A stretch of 47,636 nt of DNA. Origin: an uncultured Bacteroidota bacterium. Lineage in GTDB: Bacteria; Bacteroidota; Bacteroidia; Chitinophagales; Chitinophagaceae. The translations under genes and the position numbers were made by a program. The notes beneath the pieces were generated by a model. The model did not search any database, was not told the origin of the DNA, and saw only the letters and a program-made list of their open reading frames with translations. The stretch spans positions 1-47,636 of the forward strand of contig CAIRTW010000320.1 in NCBI GenBank assembly GCA_903881585.1. Direction: 5' to 3'. Positions 23,658 through 30,978 of the stretch are shown here, piece by piece. Position 1 is the first letter of the stretch. The number at the start of each line of letters is the position of its first letter.

Positions 23658-24485
23658 TTAAATTACAACTCTTTCGGCACCTGAATAAATGTTGAACCGC
23701 TCACCACGCAGGAAGCCGATCAGCGTCATGCCCCATTCCTCCGCCATCTCTGCTGCGAGGCTTGATGGTGCGCCTACAGCGGCTACTATTTTTATTCCTG
23801 CCATTACGGCTTTCTGCACCAGCTCAAAACTCGCCCGACCGCTTAGCAGCAATATATGATTGTCGAGGGGCAACAGATCCATAATTAGTGCCGCTCCTAT
23901 TAGTTTATCTAGTGCATTGTGCCGGCCCACATCTTCACGGCTAAGCAATAATTTGCCAGAGATGTAGAACAGTGCGCAGGCGTGGAGGCCACCGGTATTT
24001 TTAAATACTTCCTGTTGCTTGCGCAATAGGGCAGGCAGTGGGTAAATAAGCGATGCAGATATCCGTAGATCATCGAAAGAATCCGGTATGTTACATGCAG
24101 TCCTCACGGCTTCTATAGATGCTTTGCCACATACGCCGCAGCTTGATGTAGTGTAGAAATTGCGTTCGAGGTTAGTGGTATTAAGCGTGACGTTTTCGGC
24201 AAGAGAAACAACTACAATTCCTTCGTTGTCTGTTTTGGGGCGGGCAATGGAAACTATGTCTGCGGAAGAATGGATGATGGCTTCGGTAAATAAAAATCCG
24301 GTAGCCAGTTCTTCATCATTGCCCGGGGTGCGCATGGTAACCGAGATACTTTTTTGCTCTCGTTTATTTCCGGGTCCAAATTCAAGCCTTATTTCCATAG
24401 GCTCCTCTGTTGCGAGCAGGTCATTGGCATCGATGATGGTTGCAGCATCTACTTTTTTTATTGTTGTGCGGGAAACTTGCGGCAT
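23658..24485 (-). CDS. fdhD: Formate dehydrogenase accessory sulfurtransferase FdhD
   Basis: 275 residues from ATG 24485 (MPQVSRTT); a TTG two codons upstream is possible. The family motif TSSCGVCGKAS has Cys116 and Cys119, which receive sulfur from IscS-type desulfurases and pass it to the molybdenum cofactor. Other landmarks: MRTPGNDEELATGFLFTE, LHACALF, REDVGRHNALDKLIG and a final LIGFLRGERFNIYSG. Its client is most likely the YdeP-type molybdoenzyme encoded downstream at 19826-22135. It follows a small membrane protein gene (20-base gap) and precedes the DUF7009-type gene, forming a three-gene unit. Confidence 0.95.
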   Translation of the reverse strand: MPQVSRTTIKKVDAATIIDANDLLATEEPMEIRLEFGPGNKREQKSISVTMRTPGNDEELATGFLFTEAIIHSSADIVSIARPKTDNEGIVVVSLAENVTLNTTNLERNFYTTSSCGVCGKASIEAVRTACNIPDSFDDLRISASLIYPLPALLRKQQEVFKNTGGLHACALFYISGKLLLSREDVGRHNALDKLIGAALIMDLLPLDNHILLLSGRASFELVQKAVMAGIKIVAAVGAPSSLAAEMAEEWGMTLIGFLRGERFNIYSGAERVVI

Positions 24486-24505
24486 ATCCAAATTTAGGGA
24501 AAGTA

Positions 24506-24700
24506 TTACGATCGCTTTTTAAAATACAGCCGGGCACAGGCAATGATGCCAAAAATAAGCACTACATACCCCAACCCGAAAGTGCCAATATCATGTAACT
24601 CTTCAGCCTTATCGGGATTGGTAGGGGTATCAAACAGCACAAAAAATATTACCGTTGCTATGATCGCCAGTAACAATATCACATCATATGGTTTGCGCAT
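24506..24700 (-). CDS. Small membrane protein next to fdhD
   Basis: 64 residues with two predicted helices (residues ~6-24 and ~43-58) and a short polar loop (DTPTNPDKAEELHDIG) between them, ending in Lys-Lys-Arg-Ser. No family recognised. It begins the fdhD unit on the minus strand, 20 bases before fdhD. The orientation by the positive-inside rule suggests both ends in the cytoplasm. Confidence 0.65.
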   Translation of the reverse strand: MRKPYDVILLLAIIATVIFFVLFDTPTNPDKAEELHDIGTFGLGYVVLIFGIIACARLYFKKRS

Positions 24701-24728
24701 ACCATTTTTTTATTTTTCTAAAATTGCT

Positions 24729-26189
24729 CTACTGTTTTACTATGGCCTGTTTGTGCAGTACAGCGCCGGTACTATCCCTCACGAGTAGCCAATATATACC
24801 AGGCAATAAATCCTTTATAGATACTTGCACTTCACTTTGCCCATGAGCTATTTGCCGGCTAACTACTTGCCCGCTTACATTTATGAGTGTAATACTTGCC
24901 ATGCTTTGTTGCAGCCCTTGTTGCAGAATGTTTATTGCATTCGTTGCAGGGTTGGGGTAGACTGTTATAAGGGCAATGGCTGGCGCTATGTTCTGCGTTA
25001 CCGTAGTGTTCAGATAGGCCTGATAATAGTACACAGTATTATAGCTTGGTGTGGATGGGAATGCGATAAAGTCGTAGTCATACTCATGCAGTGAGTCGGG
25101 GAGGTTGAAACTGTTGTAGTTTATTACATCCATTGTCTGCGGCACCCAGGCATTCATGATGCTGTCAAAGCCATCTATGTTCACAGTATCAGGGAGCCCG
25201 GCGGAATTTATCGTTTTAGACATGAAGAATACAGGCGCCCAGTAGGCGTTGATCGGGTCATACTGGTATTCTTTCCATGAGGTATGGAACGAGTGTGTGC
25301 CTGTGTAGGCAAAAGTATCTTTTACATAGCCACCCAGGCTTGTGCCATTGTATATATTGGTAAGCACGGTCAGCAGCCTGTTGCTGGCATCGTAGGTGTT
25401 CTGGTATTGCTCCTTTTCCTGCAAAGGTTGGGTAAATGATGTATCGGTATCGTTGGCGAAGTAATCTATCTGGGTAAGGTTGGCTGAGGCATCGTAGGCG
25501 TACAATGACTTGGCAACCAAATGCCATGCACCCAAATGATATTCGTAAACACTATCCTTAATGAGCAGGCCACTTAAATTGTAGGAGAAAAATTGCTCAA
25601 AAGCACTGTCTGCAATGCCGGCGCTCAGCCGGAACCAATACCCGCTGTCTATATTCTGCGCGGCATTGAATGAGTTAACATAGTCTGCGTTTGTGTTGTT
25701 TACAGAGTCGGTGAAAATGTCTTTATACGCCACCATGTTCTTAGACGCATCATAGCCGGCAGATGAAGCCTCGTAAAGCCCATAAACCAGCGTGAAGGGG
25801 TCTTGGGTCCAGTGCAGACAGGTATCAAACAATACTTGTGGTTTTGTGAATGTTCCGGCATAATTGAACATAGGAGCGGCCGCATATGGGTAGTTATAAG
25901 GATACACCATTGTGTTGAAGTCGTAGTTTGATCCCATATTAGCCGCATAGTTCAGTGCCACAGAATCATCCATAGTTCCCGTACTATCGTGTGTACTTTG
26001 CGCTATCACACGCTGACTCGTTACCCCTGTCGTGGTTTTCATAGCGCTGCGGTTTTCCTCATGCTGTTGCAAAAGCATGGATAACACCTGCCTGTGTTTA
26101 TGCTTGATATTTAATTTGTTCGCCTGTTGGGCAAACAAAAAGTTGGTAGTAAGTACATAGAAGGCAAGGGTGAAAAAGTGTTTCATCAT
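24729..26189 (-). CDS. Secreted protein with type IX sorting domain, 486 residues
   Basis: The start at ATG 26189 (MMKHFFTLAFYVLTTNFLFAQQ) gives a signal peptide; the frame extends upstream to 26327 but only with non-coding character. The body is repetitive in a YD/Tyr-rich way (LLTVLTNIYNGTSLGGYVKD, AGLPDTVNIDGFDSIMNAWV), like Bacteroidota surface proteins built of RHS-like or YD-like strands. The C-terminus is a Por sorting domain (VYPNPATNAINILQ, LINVSGQVV, LLPGIYWLLV, final AIVKQ). It is exported by the type IX system. Function unknown. It is transcribed divergently from the protein glutaminase gene. A TAACTTTC octamer at about 26213-26220 (minus strand) could be its -7 box. Confidence 0.85.
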   Translation of the reverse strand: MMKHFFTLAFYVLTTNFLFAQQANKLNIKHKHRQVLSMLLQQHEENRSAMKTTTGVTSQRVIAQSTHDSTGTMDDSVALNYAANMGSNYDFNTMVYPYNYPYAAAPMFNYAGTFTKPQVLFDTCLHWTQDPFTLVYGLYEASSAGYDASKNMVAYKDIFTDSVNNTNADYVNSFNAAQNIDSGYWFRLSAGIADSAFEQFFSYNLSGLLIKDSVYEYHLGAWHLVAKSLYAYDASANLTQIDYFANDTDTSFTQPLQEKEQYQNTYDASNRLLTVLTNIYNGTSLGGYVKDTFAYTGTHSFHTSWKEYQYDPINAYWAPVFFMSKTINSAGLPDTVNIDGFDSIMNAWVPQTMDVINYNSFNLPDSLHEYDYDFIAFPSTPSYNTVYYYQAYLNTTVTQNIAPAIALITVYPNPATNAINILQQGLQQSMASITLINVSGQVVSRQIAHGQSEVQVSIKDLLPGIYWLLVRDSTGAVLHKQAIVKQ

Positions 26190-26343
26190 CAGATTTTGGT
26201 TATTGCACGTACCCCGAAAGTTACTATTATTATTAAATAATTTTCCATTAATGCGGAATATTAATATTTCCGTGTATTTCCTGCCGATAATGAAAAAAAG
26301 AATGTATTTTGTGGATGCCTCAGTCAATTACTAATTCAAGGTT

Positions 26344-27441
26344 ATGAAGAAAAATACTTTTGCAAGAAGCAGCATGCAATTTCGCGCTATTTATGTTATT
26401 GCTGTGGTTGGCCTGGTTGCCAGCATAGCCGCTTGTAATAAGAGCAAAACGGTTACAGCTTCAACAGCTACCGACGAAGTCCTGAGAAAGGCCGCAGGAA
26501 ACCCGCTGCTGCAAAATGCGGAGATAACAAGCGTGGTCACTATTGCCAATATGCGGACCAGCGCCGATGGTAAAACAACAAAGGTGATGTTTAACCGGAA
26601 CGAACAAATTTTAAATGTTCCCGGGGCTGCAGAGATAGCTGTTCTTAAAAATGCATTTGCAAATAACCAGGCCGTGCAGATAACATTTGACCCCTGGCAT
26701 GCTACGGTTTCAAGCGTGCGCCTTGCCACAACGCAGGACCAGGAGTATTTTCACAATAAGACTGTAACTGGCAGTGCAGGCGCTGCAATAAAATTAAACG
26801 GTACCGCAACTGACGAAGTAATTAATCATGCTGCGGATATGGGTGTTCTTAACCTTACAACCGATACGCTCACGAAAGTGATCCCCGACTTCAATACAGC
26901 ACAACTGATGTTCGACTACATAGCTCACCAATGCTGCGAGTTGCCTGGCCCATATACTCTTGACCATTGCATCACGTTCCAGTATTGTGAAGATGGCTGC
27001 TATGCGCGTGCGCACAAAATGTGCATGATCATCAATAGCAAGTATCACTATGGCACACAGAAGGTTTTCAGCTTCGCAAATGACGCGGCTAACGTGGACG
27101 AACTGTGTGTGAAAGCCGAAAAATGGAATGGCTGCTGCATTAACTGGTGGTACCACGTGGCTCCGCTGGTGACGATAAAGACGCCTGCCGGCCCCAAGGC
27201 TTATGTGTTCGATCCTGCTATGTTTGACCAGCCTGTACTATTGTCGACATGGCTTCATGCACAGGAGAACCCAGCCTGTGTGCCCGGTGGCGATGTGCCG
27301 CACGTGACTATGATAAACATACAGCCGACATCGTCCTACAGCCCTGCCGGCAGCAGCGGTTATTATTTTGATACAGACCCGCTTTATTCAGATACCAATT
27401 CAACATTGGTTAGCTACAGGCACCTGGTATCATGTCCGTAA
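26344..27441 (+). CDS. Protein glutaminase precursor (Gln_deamidase_2-like), lipoprotein
   Basis: 365 residues. Deamidates protein-bound glutamine to glutamate. The predicted Cys-His-Asp catalytic residues are Cys219 (DGCYARAH), His271 (WWYHVAP) and Asp290 (YVFDPA), in the spacing known from Chryseobacterium protein glutaminase. Residues ~60-130 match the inhibitory pro-region of that enzyme in position (V-x-F-N-R-N...V-P...V-Q-I-T-F). The N-terminus ends in a lipobox SIAAC with Cys31, so the precursor is probably lipid-anchored. Extra Cys pairs (197/198, 209, 215, 227, 255, 264/265) suggest several disulfides. A small gene overlaps its 3' end by 10 bases and may encode a second copy of the pro-like domain. 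Confidence 0.9.
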   Translation: MKKNTFARSSMQFRAIYVIAVVGLVASIAACNKSKTVTASTATDEVLRKAAGNPLLQNAEITSVVTIANMRTSADGKTTKVMFNRNEQILNVPGAAEIAVLKNAFANNQAVQITFDPWHATVSSVRLATTQDQEYFHNKTVTGSAGAAIKLNGTATDEVINHAADMGVLNLTTDTLTKVIPDFNTAQLMFDYIAHQCCELPGPYTLDHCITFQYCEDGCYARAHKMCMIINSKYHYGTQKVFSFANDAANVDELCVKAEKWNGCCINWWYHVAPLVTIKTPAGPKAYVFDPAMFDQPVLLSTWLHAQENPACVPGGDVPHVTMINIQPTSSYSPAGSSGYYFDTDPLYSDTNSTLVSYRHLVSCP

Positions 27442-27785
27442 AAGAAAATAACCACAGACATTTGATCAGCCCGGCATACTTACGAGGTTTGCTGGGTTTA
27501 CTGTTTTTGTTCGGTGCGCTCACATCTTTTGAAGCTCCAAGGCATAAAGCAAAAAAGAAGCCTGTAGAAAATACAATGACGGTGGCTGCAATACGCCCTC
27601 CCAATAGCAATGAGACATTTGTAAGGATAACCTTCCTGCAGTCACAAAGGTTTTATAAGTTGCCCAACGATGCCAACCCTGCGTACCTGCGCCTGCTTAA
27701 GGAGTCGGAACAGCAGCACAGCCCGGTTGTTATTAAACGCGCGCAGGAGGAATCGGATGTTATTCTTGGTGTACGGAAGCCGTGA
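27432..27785 (+). CDS. Membrane-anchored small protein resembling the glutaminase pro-region
   Basis: 117 residues from ATG 27432. One membrane helix or uncleaved signal near residues 17-34 (LRGLLGLLFLFGALTSF), then a basic linker and a ~65-residue domain. By eye this domain aligns with residues 65-127 of the glutaminase precursor: M-T-V-x-A-I-R against V-T-I-A-N-M-R; F-x9-L-P against F-x9-V-P; then Leu-Lys and P/A-V-V/Q-I. In the known enzyme the pro-region plugs the active site. A separate, co-translated copy would fit an inhibitor or immunity-like partner. That role is inferred. The 10-base overlap with the glutaminase gene argues for coupled translation. Confidence 0.75.
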   Translation: MSVKENNHRHLISPAYLRGLLGLLFLFGALTSFEAPRHKAKKKPVENTMTVAAIRPPNSNETFVRITFLQSQRFYKLPNDANPAYLRLLKESEQQHSPVVIKRAQEESDVILGVRKP

Positions 27786-27798
27786 GCGTTTGTTCGGA

Positions 27799-27885
27799 AA
27801 AAGTGTCTCGCAAAAAGGGTTTCTCGCAAAGCCGCAAAGCTCGCAATTTACTCATCTTTTTTTTAAGACCGCCAAGCGCGAGTGC
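27799..27885. repeat. Dispersed CTCGCAAAG repeat, copy D
   Basis: TGTCTCGCAAAAAGG, TTTCTCGCAAAGCCGCAAAG, CTCATCTTTTTTTTAAGACC and GCCAAGCGCGAGTGC, in the same order as copies A and B. It sits between convergent genes, so it may double as a terminator region. Confidence 0.6.
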
Positions 27886-27927
27886 ATTGGCTCCATGCGT
27901 TACTATCTGATCGTTACTATAACGGTA

Positions 27928-28830
27928 TTAGAAAAGCGAGCCTTCGCCGTGAATCACAGGCAGCGTTATTTTGGTGCCGCAATGCTTGTTCATCTGCTCA
28001 ATGAAATATCTTATCAGTTCTGGTGAATGCAGTTCTTCGTGCTGGTGCATGAAGAAGTAACAGGTTTCCAGGCCTTCGTCCATCCATTGTTTTATGCGCT
28101 GCACCCATTCGTCTATCCGGGTATAATCAGTAGGGTGCAGGCCATTGCCCACGAAGCGTATAAAACATTGGGGTGTGGAGAGGTGCATATGCACACAGTC
28201 TCTGCGGCCGGCAGCATCGGTGATCACTGTTCCTCTTTTGTGGCTGCGGAGGTATTTGTAGAGGTCGGGGTTGTAGCCCTCTTTGCCTGCGTACCATTCT
28301 TCGTGACGCAGCTCGAGGAATACGTCCACATCCTTCGGCATATCATCAAGAAACTCTTCAATGGTGGCCAGGTGCTTCACGGCCATTTGCGGGTGCGGCA
28401 TCAGGAATATAGGGCCGAGATGCTTGCCGAATGCCGAGACCACATCGAGAAAAGCATCTACTTCTGCCTTGGCATTCTTGAGCCTGCGCAGGTGGGTGAT
28501 GGATTGTGTGAACTTAGGGCAAAACAGGAAGTCGTTTGGTACAGCCGCTACCCATTTTTCCACCTGCTCCCGTGAGTGGATATTGTAAAAGAAGCCATTG
28601 AACTCAATGCTGTTGAACTGTGTAGCGTAATAATGCAGGAAATCCTTTTCTTTTGTGCCCTTTGGGTACAGCTTCCCTATCCAGTCTTTGCGGCCCCATT
28701 TGGCGCAGCCGATGTGGAATTTTGTTTTGCCCTTGCCCTTCTTCAGCACGGCTTTATTTTCCGGTGCGTCTGGTGGCAGGGAGAGGTCGGCCTGTGCAAG
28801 GTCTTTTTCTTCTATTTTTCCGAAGTCCAT
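27928..28830 (-). CDS. DUF72 (YecE-like) TIM-barrel protein
   Basis: 300 residues from ATG 28830 (MDFGKIEEKD); a TTG 33 bases upstream would add only unconserved residues. DUF72 landmarks: FHIGCAKWGRKDWIGKLYP, FLHYYATQFNSIEFNGFFYN, FLFCPKFTQSITHLRRL, IFLMPHPQM, DVFLELRHEEWY, GTVITDAAGR, CFIRFVGNG and CYFFMHQHEE near the end. The family has a TIM-barrel fold and no firmly established activity; a nuclease or sugar-phosphate role has been suggested for members. Cytosolic. It lies opposite the glutaminase unit, with a repeat in the convergent gap. The N-terminal ~45 residues are a charged extension. Confidence 0.9.
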   Translation of the reverse strand: MDFGKIEEKDLAQADLSLPPDAPENKAVLKKGKGKTKFHIGCAKWGRKDWIGKLYPKGTKEKDFLHYYATQFNSIEFNGFFYNIHSREQVEKWVAAVPNDFLFCPKFTQSITHLRRLKNAKAEVDAFLDVVSAFGKHLGPIFLMPHPQMAVKHLATIEEFLDDMPKDVDVFLELRHEEWYAGKEGYNPDLYKYLRSHKRGTVITDAAGRRDCVHMHLSTPQCFIRFVGNGLHPTDYTRIDEWVQRIKQWMDEGLETCYFFMHQHEELHSPELIRYFIEQMNKHCGTKITLPVIHGEGSLF

Positions 28831-29000
28831 AACGGGCGTTTTGTTACGGATAAAATTAGGCAAATTGTGGGGTAAGTAAAGCGATTTATGGGGTAAGTGA
28901 AGGGTATTTGTTGAAACGCACGCGAAGGTTTTGCGCGGGACAAACGTCTAAAGACTAAAACCCGCAAAACTTTTCCTATTTTGCTATCAAATAGTTTGTC

Positions 29001-30929
29001 ATGCGGGTGATTAGGGTGGTTATGATCTGTTTTTCCGCAATATCGTTTTTTGCACTTCCTGTTTTTGCCCAAAAGCAGGGACAGGCCCTTATTGACTCAT
29101 TGCTAAAAGAGTTGCCCAAAAAAAAGGGAGATACAGATAAGGTGAAATTACTTGAAAAACTTTCTTTTGAGTACATGAGTGTCGATCCTGATGAAGGGAT
29201 CAAATATGGTACCCAGGCACTGCAACTGGCAGAACAAAAAAGGTGGGAGAAAGAAATAGCGGGGGCTAATAACAGCATAGGAAGCAATTACAATGCAAAA
29301 TCAGATTATCCCCAGGCAATGGATTATTATCTGAAAGCGCTTACCCTGAATGAAAAGCTTAACGATTCGGCTGGGATCGCTACCAATTCGGTGAATATTG
29401 GCATTATTTATTACCGGCAAAACGATTTCAATAAGGCACTTGATTACTATTTTAAGGCCTTGCCCATCAATAAAAACCTGACCGCTAAAGAAGAGCTGCT
29501 GCTGAAATATACCAGTGAGCAGAACACCAATAAAAAAGAGCAGGACAGCACCACGAAAAACAATCAAAAGAAGCGGGCGAAGAACCTTGAGGACGGCAGA
29601 AAGCAACTGGCTGCGAATTTGGCTGACATCGGTATTGTATATAGCAGCATGGAAGATTATGGGAAAGCAATGGAATATTACCAAAAGGCGCTGGTAATTG
29701 ACGATGAGGTAAACAACAAAGACGGTAAAGGAGAAATATATTCAAACATTGGTACAGACTTTTTTGCCCAGAACAACTACCCTGAGGCTTTAAAGTATGG
29801 TTTCAGTTCAATGCGCATATACCAGGAGCTGGGAAGTAAAGATGGTGTTGCCGCAGAACTTGGCGAAATTGGCAGTACCTATCTTGCTATGGCCAAAGCT
29901 GATAGCATGGCATCTTCTGAAAAAACTGCAAATCTGAATAAGGCTATAGAATACCTGGATCAGGGTATAAAGACAGCAAAGGAAATGGGTAATCGGACGT
30001 ACCTGATAGAGTTTAGCCGTGAAATTTCCGAAGCCTATGTGTATGCCGGGAATTGCGATGCGGCGCTGAACAGCCTGAAAGTGTATACTATCTTAAAAGA
30101 CTCTGTGTTCTCGGATAAAAATAAGACAAAGCTGGCTGGACTGGAGAAACAGCGGGAAACGGAGCTGGCAACCAAACTGGCCAGGCTGGAGTCATTAAGA
30201 AAACGTAATGAGACCTTGGTTATTTTTGGTGGGTTTTGTGTGCTGATAACGATTATTGGGATCGTGATCTGGAACAACCGGAAGGTGACGGCTGAAAAGC
30301 AGAGATCAGATGAATTATTGCTCAACATCCTGCCGGCGAAAGTGGCGGAAGAGTTGAAGGCCACCGGCAAATCAGAAGCAAGATATTTTGACCCGGTAAC
30401 GGTGATCTTTACCGATTTTGTTGACTTTACGATACACGCAGAAAAAATGAGCCCGGCCGAACTGATCGCGGAGCTGCACACTTGTTTTAAAGCTTTTGAT
30501 GACATAAGCGGCAAGTATGGTATTGAAAAAATAAAGACCGCTGGTGACGCCTACATGGCGGTTTCTGGTCTGCCGGTTGCCAGTGGCCAGCATGCGGTGA
30601 GCATGGTGAACGCTGCATTGGAAATAAGGGATTTCATGCTGGAGCGCAAAGAAAAAATCGGGGAAAAGGCGTTTGAGGTCCGGCTCGGTATTCATAGTGG
30701 CAGTGTGGTGGCGGGCATTGTGGGCGTAAAGAAATTCGCGTATGATATATGGGGTGATACGGTAAATACAGCAGCCCGCATGGAGCAGAACAGTGTAGCC
30801 GGCAAGATCAATATTTCCCAGACGACTTATGACCTGGTCCGTGACGTGTTCAACTGCGAGTACCGAGGGGAGATAGAAGCTAAAAAAAAGGGAAATATGA
30901 AAATGTACTTTGTTGATGATAAGAAATAA
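29001..30929 (+). CDS. TPR-membrane-class III adenylate cyclase
   Basis: 642 residues. Signal peptide (MICFSAISFFALPVFAQ), then six or more TPR units (residues ~50-370, e.g. GSNYNAKSDYPQAMDYYLKAL, GIVYSSMEDYGKAMEYYQKAL) on the periplasmic side, a coiled coil (380-404), a membrane helix (405-425) and a cytosolic class III cyclase domain (~435-640). Metal-binding Asp472 and Asp516 are present. Adenine-selecting residues are Lys512 (IKTAGD) and Asp582 (YDIWG), and the transition-state pair Asn589 and Arg593 is intact. All catalytic residues are therefore in place for cAMP synthesis; it should work as a homodimer. A periplasmic sensor controlling cytosolic cAMP is inferred from the layout. Confidence 0.95.
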   Translation: MRVIRVVMICFSAISFFALPVFAQKQGQALIDSLLKELPKKKGDTDKVKLLEKLSFEYMSVDPDEGIKYGTQALQLAEQKRWEKEIAGANNSIGSNYNAKSDYPQAMDYYLKALTLNEKLNDSAGIATNSVNIGIIYYRQNDFNKALDYYFKALPINKNLTAKEELLLKYTSEQNTNKKEQDSTTKNNQKKRAKNLEDGRKQLAANLADIGIVYSSMEDYGKAMEYYQKALVIDDEVNNKDGKGEIYSNIGTDFFAQNNYPEALKYGFSSMRIYQELGSKDGVAAELGEIGSTYLAMAKADSMASSEKTANLNKAIEYLDQGIKTAKEMGNRTYLIEFSREISEAYVYAGNCDAALNSLKVYTILKDSVFSDKNKTKLAGLEKQRETELATKLARLESLRKRNETLVIFGGFCVLITIIGIVIWNNRKVTAEKQRSDELLLNILPAKVAEELKATGKSEARYFDPVTVIFTDFVDFTIHAEKMSPAELIAELHTCFKAFDDISGKYGIEKIKTAGDAYMAVSGLPVASGQHAVSMVNAALEIRDFMLERKEKIGEKAFEVRLGIHSGSVVAGIVGVKKFAYDIWGDTVNTAARMEQNSVAGKINISQTTYDLVRDVFNCEYRGEIEAKKKGNMKMYFVDDKK

Positions 30930-30978
30930 AGGAAGAAATTAACCGTTATATAATCGCACACGATATAAATTGTATTTT

